From CAVQGM01 sp963712065 (GTDB lineage Bacteria > Actinomycetota > Acidimicrobiia > Acidimicrobiales > Acidimicrobilacustridaceae), in assembly GCA_963712065.1 (NCBI GenBank), contig CAVQGM010000002.1, positions 186,001 through 250,000 on the forward strand: DNA of 64,000 nucleotides. Reading direction: 5' to 3'. Position numbers and translations under genes: made by a program. The notes beneath the pieces were generated by a model, which had not been told where the DNA came from, did not search any database, and saw only the letters and a list, made by a program, of their open reading frames with translations. Of the stretch, positions 1 to 9,208 are shown piece after piece (the stretch's first letter is position 1; every line of letters starts with the position of its first letter).

Positions 1-372
1 CGCTGGCATCGTCCACTGGTCGTGCGCCTCGGTGGCGCGTCGAGCGGTGAGCACCATCGACGCTGTCGCTTGCAGCTCGCCGCCGTCGGACGCTCGGAGG
101 TCGGCCCGCCAGTGGTCGATCGAGCGGCTCCCGCCAAGGTGTCCGACGTGGATCGCAGATGTGGTCTGGGGTGTCACTACCGAGAGGTAGTTGATCGTGA
201 GCGCGGAAGGCCGCAGCGCCTCGTCGGCCGATGCGATCACCGCTGCCAGCAAGACCGCTGCGGTCCATCCGCCGAACATGCCATTGAGCGACTCATGGTC
301 GGGATCGGCGTAGCTGGTCCAGACGCCAGGTCCCGCGGCCTCGAGGGCCACCGCCTCATCGAGTGACCCCAT
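1..372 (-). CDS. acyl-CoA thioesterase family protein (3' end outside window)
   Basis: Reading the minus strand from ATG at 372 gives at least 124 codons, beginning MGSLDEAVALEAAGPG and containing MFGGWTAAVLLAAV followed by ALTINYLSVV. The pattern of a short N-terminal strand, a glycine-rich hot-dog helix and a strand with an invariant Asn matches TesB-like hot-dog thioesterases, which hydrolyse acyl-CoA thioesters in the cytoplasm. A purine-rich GGGGGAG lies just upstream of the start. The second half is cut off by the window edge, so the catalytic Asp/Gln of the second hot-dog domain cannot be checked. Family assignment is from motif recognition only. Confidence 0.6.
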   Translation of the reverse strand, partial: MGSLDEAVALEAAGPGVWTSYADPDHESLNGMFGGWTAAVLLAAVIASADEALRPSALTINYLSVVTPQTTSAIHVGHLGGSRSIDHWRADLRASDGGELQATASMVLTARRATEAHDQWTMPA

Positions 373-600
373 CGGCTCCCCCTTAGTGCGGGGTCAGAAT
401 GTCATGCATTCCGGTCCGCGCCCAACCGTGGCGCACGCGATCGCGTGGGGTTCTGCACCGTGCCCTGGAATGCGGTGAAGGTGGCGGGAGCTGGTGCCTC
501 GTGCGGCGGGAGCCTCCGGCTCGCACCCACGCGATCAGCAGTCCTCGAACGGTCGTCTACGCTGCCCTCCGAGGGCAGTGATCCGCCAAGGAGGAGTCGC

Positions 601-810
601 ATGGCCGTCCCTGATCGCAACCGAGTCGTCCGTTCCGCCCTGCTCGGCGCGGTCATCGTGGCTGCCGTCGTCCTGGTGGCGGCGCTGGTGATTGGGGTCG
701 ACGTCATCTACGCCGCGGTCGCCGCTCTGGGCATCGGTGTGTTCGTCGGTGGCGGCCTCGGTGGTCTGATCGGCGGGCGCCTCAGCGTCGACGCTCAGCA
801 ACAGGGCTGA
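601..810 (+). CDS. small two-pass membrane protein of unknown function
   Basis: A 69-aa protein with a basic N-terminus (about residues 1-11) and two hydrophobic segments (about 12-33 and 37-61); the second is rich in glycine (GVFVGGGLGGLIGG), typical of a tightly packed helix. The start is set by a strong AAGGAGGA ribosome-binding site 5 nt before the ATG; longer in-frame starts upstream lack one. It stands alone between the divergent thioesterase gene and the downstream TetR gene. No family recognised; the glycine-zipper-like helix suggests a small integral membrane protein and no more. Confidence 0.6.
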   Translation: MAVPDRNRVVRSALLGAVIVAAVVLVAALVIGVDVIYAAVAALGIGVFVGGGLGGLIGGRLSVDAQQQG

Positions 811-974
811 TCTTCCGGCAGCGCGTCGCCGGAGGACCGGGTGATTCATCGGGCTGCCCGACCCGGAGTGCACGCGGCAGCGCGACATCGCTGACCGAGG
901 GTCTTGAGGCCTGATCGATCAACGACAGCGACGACCTCAGGACCCTCGCCGACTTGTGGAGCGGCCCCGGTCAT

Positions 975-980
975 TAGGGT
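975..980 (+). promoter_or_regulatory. -10 box of a leaderless promoter (TAGGGT)
   Basis: TAGGGT ends 8 nt before the GTG at 989. The same arrangement (TAGNNT, then 6-8 nt, then the start codon, without a ribosome-binding site) recurs before many genes in this window. Confidence 0.45.
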
Positions 981-988
981 GGACCGGC

Positions 989-2233
989 GTGGACCTGCCG
1001 ACTCGTGTGCGTGAGGAGCAGAGGGCCGCAACTGAGGCCGCCATTCTCGACGCCGCCTGGGCTCAGTTCGCTTCCTTCGGACCTGACGGCGCATCGCTAC
1101 GCGATGTGGCGGCGTCCGCCGGATGCGCCCACGGTCTGGTGGCCCGGTACTACGGCTCCAAGGACGGGCTTGTGGGGGCGGTGTCGTCGCAGCTGGCGGT
1201 GCGGGTGGATCGTGCCGTCACCCGAATCATGTCCTCCAACGAGGAATCGCTGATCGGATTCTTGACCGCGGCCCGTACGCACCGGTCGTGCTTTCAGTTG
1301 CTCGTGCGCAGCGCCTTGGGCGACCTGCCGCCCCGCGGGTTCCCGGAGTGTCTCCATGCCGACTGGTTCCTCTCGCAGTTACCGGGGACGGTCGACGATC
1401 CGACGACACTCGGCCCTGATCGTCGGTCCCGGTTGTGCGCGTACGCGGCAGCGAGCCTCTTGTTGGGGTTCGCCACGTTCGAGGGCTTCCTGATCGCCGC
1501 GACCGGGCTGCGTCCGTTGGCTCCCGGTCGCCGAGACCGTGCGATCGCCTCCGCTGCTCGACATCTGCTCGACGTCGCCACGTTGTCCGAGCCGCGCCTG
1601 GTGCCCCGCGACCTCTCGGCCGCGCGCATGCTCCTCGCCGCCGGTGAGCAACCGGTGTCGTCCGCGCGTGAGTCGCTGTTGGGATCTGCGATCGAGCTGT
1701 TCGCCGCTCGGGGGCCGGCCTCGGTCTCGGTGCGAGACATCGCACGACACGCCGGCGTCAACCAGGGCCTGATTTACCGGCACTTCGGCTCCAAAGGCGC
1801 ACTCTTGGCCGAGGCGCTGGAGCGGGGCAGCTCGGAGATGTTTCCTGCCGCACTTGCGGAAGCGGGCTTCGACTTCGATGCGATGAGCTGGCTGTTGCAC
1901 AACGGCGCCACGGCGCCACGGCTGATCGCCCGCACCCTCGTCGATGACGTCGACATCTCGACGGTGCGTCGGAGGTTCCCGATCCTGCGCCGACTTATCG
2001 ATGCCTACGACCAGATACCGTCCGGCGCCGGCCCTGCAGACCTGTCGGATCCCCGCGTGGCGGTGGTGGCGACCGCCGGCATGGCGCTGGGATCGGCCAT
2101 CTGGGGCGATGACCTGCGCGGATCGCTTGGGCTCGGCGTTCGCGACGGCATCGACACGGCGATCGCCGACCTTGCCCGGGTCCTGGTGGTGGCTCCCATG
2201 CAGGCGGCTGACGCGCCGCCGGGCAACCGATGA
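989..2233 (+). CDS. double TetR-family transcriptional regulator (two TetR domains in one chain)
   Basis: A 414-aa protein that reads as two complete TetR proteins fused head to tail. Each half has an N-terminal three-helix DNA-binding domain: the first near residues 12-58 (FASFGPDGASLRDVAASAG, then YYGSKDGLV), the second near 228-275 (FAARGPASVSVRDIARHAG, then IYRHFGSKGALL). Each is followed by an all-helical ligand-binding region. An ordinary TetR is about 200 aa and dimerises, so this chain could act as a built-in pseudodimer; that is inference. The GTG at 989 is preferred over an ATG at 956 because it follows a TAGGGT box by 8 nt and neither start has a ribosome-binding site. The SulP transporter gene points towards it, so no target is obvious. 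Confidence 0.8.
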   Translation: MDLPTRVREEQRAATEAAILDAAWAQFASFGPDGASLRDVAASAGCAHGLVARYYGSKDGLVGAVSSQLAVRVDRAVTRIMSSNEESLIGFLTAARTHRSCFQLLVRSALGDLPPRGFPECLHADWFLSQLPGTVDDPTTLGPDRRSRLCAYAAASLLLGFATFEGFLIAATGLRPLAPGRRDRAIASAARHLLDVATLSEPRLVPRDLSAARMLLAAGEQPVSSARESLLGSAIELFAARGPASVSVRDIARHAGVNQGLIYRHFGSKGALLAEALERGSSEMFPAALAEAGFDFDAMSWLLHNGATAPRLIARTLVDDVDISTVRRRFPILRRLIDAYDQIPSGAGPADLSDPRVAVVATAGMALGSAIWGDDLRGSLGLGVRDGIDTAIADLARVLVVAPMQAADAPPGNR

Positions 2234-2328
2234 GCGCCGGAGCCCGGGGCCGGCATCGGCGGCGGGGGCCGACCGCGTTCAGAGCGGAGTTCGCAGCTTC
2301 AACCGATCGGTGAGACGGGCGGACTGGC

Positions 2329-4017
2329 TCAGCGTTGCGCCTCGACCCAGGTGACGGCGTCGGCGGTGGCCCGCTCGATCGTTGCCCCGACTCGCTCGTC
2401 GCCGCGGTAGATGTTGTGCTCACCGATGAGATCGGTGATTCCGGTCACCGCCAGCTGCTCGATGATCCGATCGTTGGCCGACACGATGACCAGCTTGCTG
2501 CCGACCGCCACGAGCGCTTCGGCGTAGCGAGAAAGCACGTCCATGAACGTCGTGCCCAGGTCGCTGCGGCCCCGCAGGCGCAGGATCACTACCGACCTGT
2601 TCGAAGTGGCGGCGACCGCGGGCAGGGCGGCTTCGAAGACCGGTGCAGCGGCGAAGAACAAGCTGCCGTAGGGCTGCAGCACGACCACCTCATGGCCGGG
2701 TAGCTCGGCGGGCGGGTCGACCTCGACGACGAGCCCGTCGGTGTCCCGGATTCGTCGCCGGATGGTGACCTGGTTGGACTGGCGCACGATGTGGAGCAGG
2801 ACCGACATCCCCACGCCCGCCAGCACGGCGTACTGGAGCGGGATGACCATGGTCAGCACGAACGTCACGGCGAGGACGGCCGCCTGCACCGGTCCGGTGC
2901 GCCAGACCGACTGCAGGTCCGCAGGCTTGATCGTGCGGAAGCCGATGAGCATGAGCAGTCCGGCGAGTGCCGGCATGGCCACCTGACCGACCGCCTCACC
3001 GAAGGCGAGGATGACCACCGCCATCACCGCCGACGCGAACACCAGGGACCAGCGCGAACGGGCCCCCGCCTCCTTGTTGAGCGCCGAGGCCGACACCGAA
3101 CCGCCGACGGGCATGCCCCGCAACACCCCGGAGGCCAGGTTGGCCACTCCCTGGCCGAGGAAGTCGCGGGATGCGTCGGGGTAGCGGCCGTCGGGGTTCG
3201 GGAAGTTCGCCGAGATCCCTGCGCCCTGGACGAGGCCGACGAAGGCGAGTGCCACGGCCGGGAGCAGCAGGGTCGGGACGAGTCGCACCAGCGGGAGCTC
3301 GGGGGTCGGGAGGCCGTCGATGGCGACCCCCAGATCGCCCAATGTCGCCACCTGGTCCCACCCGAGGACCTGGACGGCGGCCGAGGTCGCCAGGACGGCG
3401 ACCACGAGGCCGAGCGACCGCATCGGTGTGCGTTCCAGCAGCACGATCAGGGCGATGGTCGCCAGGCCGATGAGCAGGGTGCGGCCGTCGAGGCGTCCTG
3501 GGTGGAGCACGGTGTTGACCGCGCGGATCACCCGGTTGGCGCCGTCGGCCGCGTAACCGGTGAGGTTGGCGAGCTGCCCGAGCACGATGTTCACGCCCAC
3601 GGCGTTGATGAACCCGACCATCACGGCGTTGGAGACGAACCGGAGGATCGTGCCGAGGCGCAGCAGCCCGGCCAGCACCATGACCGCGCCGGTCAGCATC
3701 GTCAGGGTGACCAGTGCCCGGGTCGGGTCGGTGGATTCCCGCATCACGCTGACATCGGCGATCAGCATGGCCATCGCCCCGGTGCCCTGAACGGCCATAA
3801 AGGTCGAGCTGGTCGTGAACGCCCCGCCGAATGTGCCGACCATGTAGCCATACAGGCCGGCGAGCGGGTTGACTCCAGCGAGTAGCCCGGTGGCCAGGCC
3901 GTCGGGCACCGACTGGACGCCGAGCACCACTCCCGCGACCGCGTCCTGTCGGGTGGGTCCTCGACCGTGTCCGCGCAGACCCGTCATCTCCTCGGGGGTC
4001 TCGTCGGGCACCGGCAC
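2329..4017 (-). CDS. SulP-family inorganic anion transporter with STAS domain
   Basis: A 562-aa multi-pass membrane protein. The N-terminal 400 residues form the SulP transport domain, with the typical opening GVQSVPDGLATGLLAGVNPLAGLYG and a later ASALNKEAGARSRWS segment; the C-terminal about 110 residues form a cytoplasmic STAS domain (EVVVLQPYGSLFFAAAPVFE, then VVILRLRGRSDLGTTFMDVL). SulP proteins move sulfate, bicarbonate or other anions; the substrate cannot be read from sequence. The start is GTG. The gene is divergent from the DUF6325 gene and shares the 4017-4096 intergenic region. Two sulfatases and a sulfotransferase elsewhere in the window make sulfate plausible, as inference. Confidence 0.85.
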   Translation of the reverse strand: MPVPDETPEEMTGLRGHGRGPTRQDAVAGVVLGVQSVPDGLATGLLAGVNPLAGLYGYMVGTFGGAFTTSSTFMAVQGTGAMAMLIADVSVMRESTDPTRALVTLTMLTGAVMVLAGLLRLGTILRFVSNAVMVGFINAVGVNIVLGQLANLTGYAADGANRVIRAVNTVLHPGRLDGRTLLIGLATIALIVLLERTPMRSLGLVVAVLATSAAVQVLGWDQVATLGDLGVAIDGLPTPELPLVRLVPTLLLPAVALAFVGLVQGAGISANFPNPDGRYPDASRDFLGQGVANLASGVLRGMPVGGSVSASALNKEAGARSRWSLVFASAVMAVVILAFGEAVGQVAMPALAGLLMLIGFRTIKPADLQSVWRTGPVQAAVLAVTFVLTMVIPLQYAVLAGVGMSVLLHIVRQSNQVTIRRRIRDTDGLVVEVDPPAELPGHEVVVLQPYGSLFFAAAPVFEAALPAVAATSNRSVVILRLRGRSDLGTTFMDVLSRYAEALVAVGSKLVIVSANDRIIEQLAVTGITDLIGEHNIYRGDERVGATIERATADAVTWVEAQR

Positions 4018-4023
4018 AGCCTA

Positions 4024-4066
4024 TTGGGTGAACGACTGTCTACGTCTGCCTTGGACACGATAGGCT
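4024..4066 (+). promoter_or_regulatory. promoter with upstream motif, first of two near-identical copies
   Basis: The block reads TTGGGTGAACG, then TGTCTAC, then exactly 17 bp from GTCTAC (4038-4043) to TAGGCT (4061-4066). The same block with the same 17-bp spacing lies at 4976-5018 before the sulfatase. It would start RNA near 4073 and give a short leader with AGGAG before the ATG at 4097. Confidence 0.5.
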
Positions 4067-4096
4067 CCGATGATCCGACGAACGACAGGAGATGTC

Positions 4097-4540
4097 ATGA
4101 CTGCCGAGCCGCAGGTCTTCGGGCCGGTCGACTTCGTGCTGCTGGAATACCCCGCCGGCCGCACCGACGGCAGTGCCGCACGCGCCGTCATCGACCTCGT
4201 TCGGGCCGGCACGATCCGGCTGTGGGACGTCGTCCTCGTGGCCAAGGATCCTGACGGGAGCGTGCGGGCCGTCGAGCTCGACGAGCTGCCCGCCGACATT
4301 CCCCCGGACATCGCCGAGATGACCGGCGCCCGCTCGGGTCTGATCGGCGAAGAGGACGTGCTGGCTGCGGCTGAAGCCCTCGAGCCGGGCACACTCGCCG
4401 CGCTGCTGGTGTACGAGAACGCCTGGGCCGTTCCCTTCATCGAGGCCACGGTGCGCAACGGCGGCGGGGTGGTAGCCAATGGCCGTATCCCCTACGACAT
4501 CGTGTTCGAAGTGCTCGACGAACTCGACGACGAGAACTGA
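4097..4540 (+). CDS. DUF6325 family protein
   Basis: A 147-aa acidic protein beginning with FGPVDFVLLEYPAG and continuing with LVRAGTIRLWDVVLVAKD, the signature opening of the DUF6325 family (function unknown). The C-terminal part contains LVYENAWAVPFIEATVRNGG, a pattern shared with small stress-related proteins that end in an alpha-helical pair. The ATG at 4097 is chosen because AGGAG precedes it by 6 nt; an upstream in-frame ATG at 4070 lies on top of the predicted transcription start. Only 11 bp separate it from the SHOCT-domain gene, so the two are probably co-transcribed. DUF6325 and SHOCT genes are often paired in actinobacteria. Confidence 0.75.
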   Translation: MTAEPQVFGPVDFVLLEYPAGRTDGSAARAVIDLVRAGTIRLWDVVLVAKDPDGSVRAVELDELPADIPPDIAEMTGARSGLIGEEDVLAAAEALEPGTLAALLVYENAWAVPFIEATVRNGGGVVANGRIPYDIVFEVLDELDDEN

Positions 4541-4551
4541 AAGGACCCACC

Positions 4552-4878
4552 ATGCCCCGACGAATGCTCGGAACCGTGGCCCGCACGGCCGTCATCAGTT
4601 CCACGGCCACTGCCGCCAGCGGCCGCGTGGCTCGCAAGCAGTCTGCGAAGTTCGCCGAACAGGATGCGGCCACCGCCGCGCAGCGCCAGGCGGCCTACGA
4701 CGCGCAGACACAGGCCGCATCGGCGCCACCGGCACCACCGGCGGCGGCTGCACCCGCCTCAGCCGGTGCGATGTCGGACGAGGCCATCGCCCAGTTGAAG
4801 CAAATCGCAGAGCTGCATCAGCAGGGGATCCTCACCGACGACGAGTTCGCCGCCCAGAAGGCCAAACTGCTCGGCTGA
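4552..4878 (+). CDS. SHOCT domain protein
   Basis: A 108-aa protein: a basic N-terminus, a low-complexity Ala/Gln/Pro middle (residues about 40-75), then a C-terminal SHOCT domain of about 30 residues (IAQLKQIAELHQQGILTDDEF followed by KAKLL). SHOCT is a short oligomerisation or anchoring module found at the ends of bacterial proteins. A ribosome-binding site (AAAGGA) sits before the ATG. It follows the DUF6325 gene by 11 bp and probably shares its transcript. Confidence 0.75.
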   Translation: MPRRMLGTVARTAVISSTATAASGRVARKQSAKFAEQDAATAAQRQAAYDAQTQAASAPPAPPAAAAPASAGAMSDEAIAQLKQIAELHQQGILTDDEFAAQKAKLLG

Positions 4879-4975
4879 GCCAAGTCGGCAGCTCCGCCAT
4901 CACACCGAAACCCGGCACCGTCGCGTAAGGCGGCGGCGCCAGGGCATTCCGGGTCTCCGGCATCGGCGACGCTCA

Positions 4976-5018
4976 TTGGGTGAACGGTTGTCTACTTTCG
5001 CGCTGGCCCTTGTAGTCT
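4976..5018 (+). promoter_or_regulatory. promoter with upstream motif, second copy; leaderless for the sulfatase
   Basis: TTGGGTGAACG, TGTCTAC, then GTCTAC (4990-4995), 17 bp and TAGTCT (5013-5018). The ATG of the sulfatase starts 7 nt after the -10 box at 5025, so the transcript would be leaderless. Confidence 0.5.
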
Positions 5019-5024
5019 GCGGCC

Positions 5025-6657
5025 ATGGCCGCACCGAACGTCCTGATCATCATGACCGACGAGGAGCGCTACCCCCCGCCGTACGAGACGGCCGAGGTGA
5101 AGCGCTTCCGGCGCGAGCAGATGCCGAACCGGGACCGCCTCCGCGACGGCGGGCTCGAACTGCACCGCCACTACGTCGGCTCCACCGCGTGCGTGCCCAG
5201 CCGGGCCACGTTGTTCACCGGGCAGTATCCGTCGCTGCACGGAGTGTCGCAGACCGACGGTGTCGCCAAGCCCCACAACGACCCCGCGATGCGCTGGCTG
5301 GATCCCGGGGCAGTGCCCACGCTTGGCGACTGGTTCCGCGCCGGCGGCTACGAGACCCACTACCGGGGCAAGTGGCACATCAGCCACGCCGACCTGCCCG
5401 TGCCCGGCAGCGACGACGGCCTGGCCGCCTCCGACGACGACGGGCGGGCCATCGCCGAGGCCGTCGAGGCGTATCGGGCCGCCGACCGCCTGGATCCGTT
5501 CGGCTTCTCGGGCTGGATCGGGCGCGAGCCTCACGGTGTGGCCAAGGACAACAGTGGCACGGTGCGCGACGGCGTGTTCGCCGAGCAGGTGATCGACCTC
5601 TTCGGTGACCTCGGTCGCGCCTCTCGGGAAGGCCCCTGGCTGGCGGTCGCGTCGTTCGTGAATCCCCACGACATCGCCTTCGCCGGCGGCTTCTACGAGC
5701 TGCTCCTGGGCTTCGAGCCTGGTGACGACACCGTGCCCGACATCCCGGAGGCTCCGTCCCAGGGCGATTCGTTCGACGGGCGTCCGGCCTGTCAGGAGCA
5801 GTTCAAGGACCTGTGGCCCCGGATGGTGGTGCCCCAGCCCGCCGACAACGCCTACCGGCGTCTCTACTACTACCTGCACAAGCTGGTCGATCAGGCGATC
5901 GGCCGCATCCTCGACGCCCTCGACGCTGTCCGGCATGGCCGACGACACGATCGTGGTGTTCACCTCGGACCACGGCGACATGCTCGGCGCCCATGGCGGA
6001 CTCCAGCAGAAGTGGGCCAACGCGTTCGACGAGACGGTGCGCGTTCCCATGGTCGTCAGAGGTCCCGGTGTTGCACCGGTCGACGGGGGAATCGACATTC
6101 CCACCAGCCACGTCGACCTGATCCCCACGCTGATGGGCCTGGCCGGGATCGACCTCGAGCGCGCCACGGCAGGGGTGATGCAGCACCACACGTCGGCACG
6201 ACCGCTACCGGGCCGCGACCTCAGCGGCCTCATCGCCGGTGACACCTCCGCCGATGAGCTGGCCTCACCGATCTACTTCATGACCGAGGACCAGATCAGC
6301 CGGGGTCTCACCCAGGCCAACGTGCTGACCGGCGAGCCGTTCGAGTCGCTCCGGCCACCCTCCTGCATCGAGTCGGTCGTCGCCACCCTGCCGACCGGCC
6401 AGGGAGGTGCCCCCGAGCTGTGGAAGCTCAACCACTACTACGAGCGCCTCGACCAATGGAACGCAGAGCACGGCGTGACGCCGCCTGAGGGCGCAGCGCC
6501 CGAGGCCGAGCCGGCCTGGGAGTTGCACAACCTGACCGTCGATCCCGAGGAGCGACAGAACCTCACCAACGCGGGCGGTGATGTCCTTCGGGACATGCGG
6601 GCGGTGCTCGAGACCGAGCGCGACACGAAGCGGCTGGTGTCCCCGAACGGGACGTGA
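5025..6657 (+). pseudogene. type I sulfatase, interrupted by one +1 frameshift
   Basis: The two reading frames join into one sulfatase of about 543 aa. The N-terminal frame opens with NVLIIMTDEERYPPP (metal-binding Asp) and carries the formylglycine motif CVPSR with Cys56 as the residue that would be oxidised to formylglycine, then HYRGKWHIS. The second frame continues with SGMADDTIVVFTSDHGDMLGAHG (metal and phosphate/sulfate-binding Asp-His) and TVRVPMVVRGPG, ending at 6657. The break falls at about 5928, where one extra base separates codon GCT from TCC. Sulfatases remove sulfate esters from sugars, steroids or aryl compounds; no signal peptide is visible, so a cytoplasmic enzyme is likely. 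The shift could be a sequencing insertion. Confidence 0.8.
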
Positions 6658-6685
6658 CCCGCCGCCGGCGCGGTGCCCACTCGTG

Positions 6686-7696
6686 CTACCGATCCGGGCT
6701 GTCCACGTCGGGTCCGGTGTCGAGGTCGAACCAGCGGATCACGGCAGGAAACCGCCTCGGGATCTGCCGCAGGCCAGGCAGACCGAAGACCAACCCGGCG
6801 ATGCTGCCCATCCGTTCGTACACCACGGCGTTGAGGATGAAGCTGGAGGCCATGGCCCGACCGATCAGGAACATGCCTCCGAGCGTGGCCACAGCCACCC
6901 CGGTGCCCCCGGCAACTGCCTGGGCCCGCACTAACCGGCTCGGCAGGTAGAACTGCATGAACCACTGAACAACCCCGAACACGACGCCAACCATCACGGC
7001 GCCGGGCAGCAACGCGGCGGGGTCACGAGTCGCCCGGGGAAGGGCCCACAGCACGGCGTACCAGGCCGCCGCGAACAGCGCGACCGCAAGCAACCATGAG
7101 GTGGTCTGCACGGCGATGCCGAACTCGCTGCGGACCCGGTTGCCCAGCGCGGCCACGGTCAGGATGATGAACGCCAGGGCTGTGACGGCGCCAGTGGTCC
7201 GCATCGTCGGCTGTCGGTCGCGGATGCCGAGCTGCCAGGCGGCCCCGGAGCAGACCGCGAGCACCTTGGCCAGATTTCGTCCGGCCCAGATGCTGACCGG
7301 CAGACCGGCCAGCACGATCGCCAGCCAGGTGGTGCGGGACGCCGCCGCGGCTTGGGAGACCTCGCCGGCGAGTGAGCCGGTGACGCTCGCCCCCTCCAGG
7401 AACGCGTCGGTTCCTGCGGGGCCGGTTACTGCAGTGATCAGTCCGACGCCCGTGATGACAGCAGGAACCATGAACAGGAACAGGCGAAGCGCAATGGCGG
7501 CGCCGAGTACCGCGGCGAACTGCTCCCGGTCACGCTGGTAGAACGAAGCGGCGAGGTCGACCGCCCGCGTCGACCTCCGCGGCTCGAACCACTGCAGAGC
7601 ACGCCGCTCGAGCGGCGCCGTCCGCCGACGGAGGCGGTCAGCGAGGCGCACCAGGCGACCTGGTCGTCGATCGGCGTCGTTCTTCCCCTCCGTCAT
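6686..7696 (-). CDS. YihY/BrkB-family membrane protein
   Basis: A protein of about 336 aa with a basic cytoplasmic N-terminus, then six hydrophobic stretches from about residue 55 to 300. The region starting AAVLGAAIALRLFLFMVPAV corresponds to the first helix of the YihY (formerly BrkB) family, usually annotated as an inner-membrane protein of unknown transport role. The ATG at 7696 is used; a TTG at 7735 would add 13 residues, and neither has a clear ribosome-binding site. It converges with the sulfatase. Confidence 0.7.
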   Translation of the reverse strand: MTEGKNDADRRPGRLVRLADRLRRRTAPLERRALQWFEPRRSTRAVDLAASFYQRDREQFAAVLGAAIALRLFLFMVPAVITGVGLITAVTGPAGTDAFLEGASVTGSLAGEVSQAAAASRTTWLAIVLAGLPVSIWAGRNLAKVLAVCSGAAWQLGIRDRQPTMRTTGAVTALAFIILTVAALGNRVRSEFGIAVQTTSWLLAVALFAAAWYAVLWALPRATRDPAALLPGAVMVGVVFGVVQWFMQFYLPSRLVRAQAVAGGTGVAVATLGGMFLIGRAMASSFILNAVVYERMGSIAGLVFGLPGLRQIPRRFPAVIRWFDLDTGPDVDSPDR

Positions 7697-7855
7697 CGAG
7701 CGAGGAGCACGACTCAGGCGCCCAGCGACCGGCAATCAGAGTTCATCGGGCTCGCCGCCGCGACTGCTGAGTCCACGAGCGCGTAGTGTAGACATATGGA
7801 GACCGAACTGCCAGAGGTCCGGCTCTCGTCGTCAGAGTCCCGAAGGAGCTAGCGC

Positions 7856-9173
7856 ATGAGCGAACCAGCGGCGCAGGAAGGCTCTGCCACAGCTGCGCCG
7901 GGCCGCCCCCAGATCGCCGACGCGGACGCCTATCTACACGACGTCGTCGACAAGTACAGGAATCACGTCAACCCCTACCTCGCAGAGTTCCTGTCGTTCG
8001 TCGGATTCGGTGTCGAGGTGTACGGCGAGGGTTGCTACATCGAGGACCACGAAGGTCACCGGTACCTCGACTGCCTGGGTGGCTACGGCACCTTCGCGCT
8101 CGGGCATCGCCACCCCGTCGTCGTGGCGGCCGTCAAGGATCAGCTCGACTCGCTCGCCATGAGCGGCAAAGCCTTCTTCAGCAAGCCGGCTGCCGATCTG
8201 GCCGCAGAGCTGGCGTCGATCGCGCCGGCGGGGCTGCAGTACAGCTTCTTCAGCAACTCCGGCTCCGAAGCCGTCGAAGCGGCGCTCAAGTTCGCGAAGG
8301 TCGCAACCGGTCGCAGCCGGATCGTCTCCACGGTCGGCGGCTATCACGGCAAGACCCTCGGCGCCCTCGCCACCACCGGTCGCGAGAAGTACCGCACCCG
8401 CGTCGAGCCGCTGATGCCGGGCGTCGAGTTCATCCCCTACGGGGACACGGCCGCCGCCGTCGCTGCGATCGACGACCAGACCGCTGCGATCATCGTCGAG
8501 CCGATCCAGGGCGAGGGTGGCGTCCACGTGCCCCCCGACGGCTACCTCCGGGCGATCCGCGAGGCCTGCGACCGCACCGGCGCCCTCATGATCGCCGACG
8601 AGGTGCAGACCTGCATCGGGCGCACTGGGACCATGTTCGCCTGCGACCACGAAGGCGTCGCCCCCGACATCATGACGCTGGCGAAGCAGCTCGGCGGGGG
8701 CATCATGCCGATCGGCGCGACCATGGGAACAGCGTTGGTCTGGGAGAAGGTGTTCTCCGAGAACCCGCTGATGCACACCTCCACGTTCGGCGGCAATCCC
8801 TTGGCATGTGCCGCGGGCCTCGCAGCCGTCCGGGTCGTGCAGGACGAGGATCTCGTGGCTCGCTCCCGCGACCGTGGAGCGCTCATGCTGAAGCTGCTGG
8901 GTGAGATGCAGGCCAAGCATCGAGACCTCGTCGTCGAGACCCGCGGGCGAGGGCTCATGATCGGTGTGGAGTTCGCTACGGACGAGGTCGCCGAGCTGAC
9001 AGTCATGCAGATGCTCAAGCACGGGATGTGTCGCGGCCTTCACACTGAACAACCCGCGTGTCGTCCGGCTGGAGCCGCCGCTCATCATCAGTGAGGACGA
9101 AGTCCGGACCGCGGTCGAGATCCTCGACCGATCACTCACCGAAGCCGCTGAACTGATGGCGACGCCGACATAG
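7856..9173 (+). pseudogene. class III PLP-dependent aminotransferase, +1 frameshift near the C-terminus
   Basis: About 438 codons in two frames. The first frame shows the class III fold: SNSGSEAVEAALKFAK (phosphate binding), GGYHGKTLGALATTG, IIVEPIQGEGG, MIADEVQTCIGRTG (Asp for the PLP nitrogen) and AKQLGGG with the Schiff-base Lys at residue 277, followed by TSTFGGNPLACAAG. It fits putrescine or 4-aminobutyrate-type aminotransferases. At 9029 one extra base throws the frame after MLKHGM; the alternative frame restores VAAFTLNNPRVVRLEPPLII and runs to TAG at 9173. A good ribosome-binding site (AAGGAG) precedes the ATG. All catalytic residues lie before the break. Confidence 0.8.
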
Positions 9174-9208
9174 CGCCTCGAGGGCGAGAGGTGATGGAGA
9201 TCGACCAG

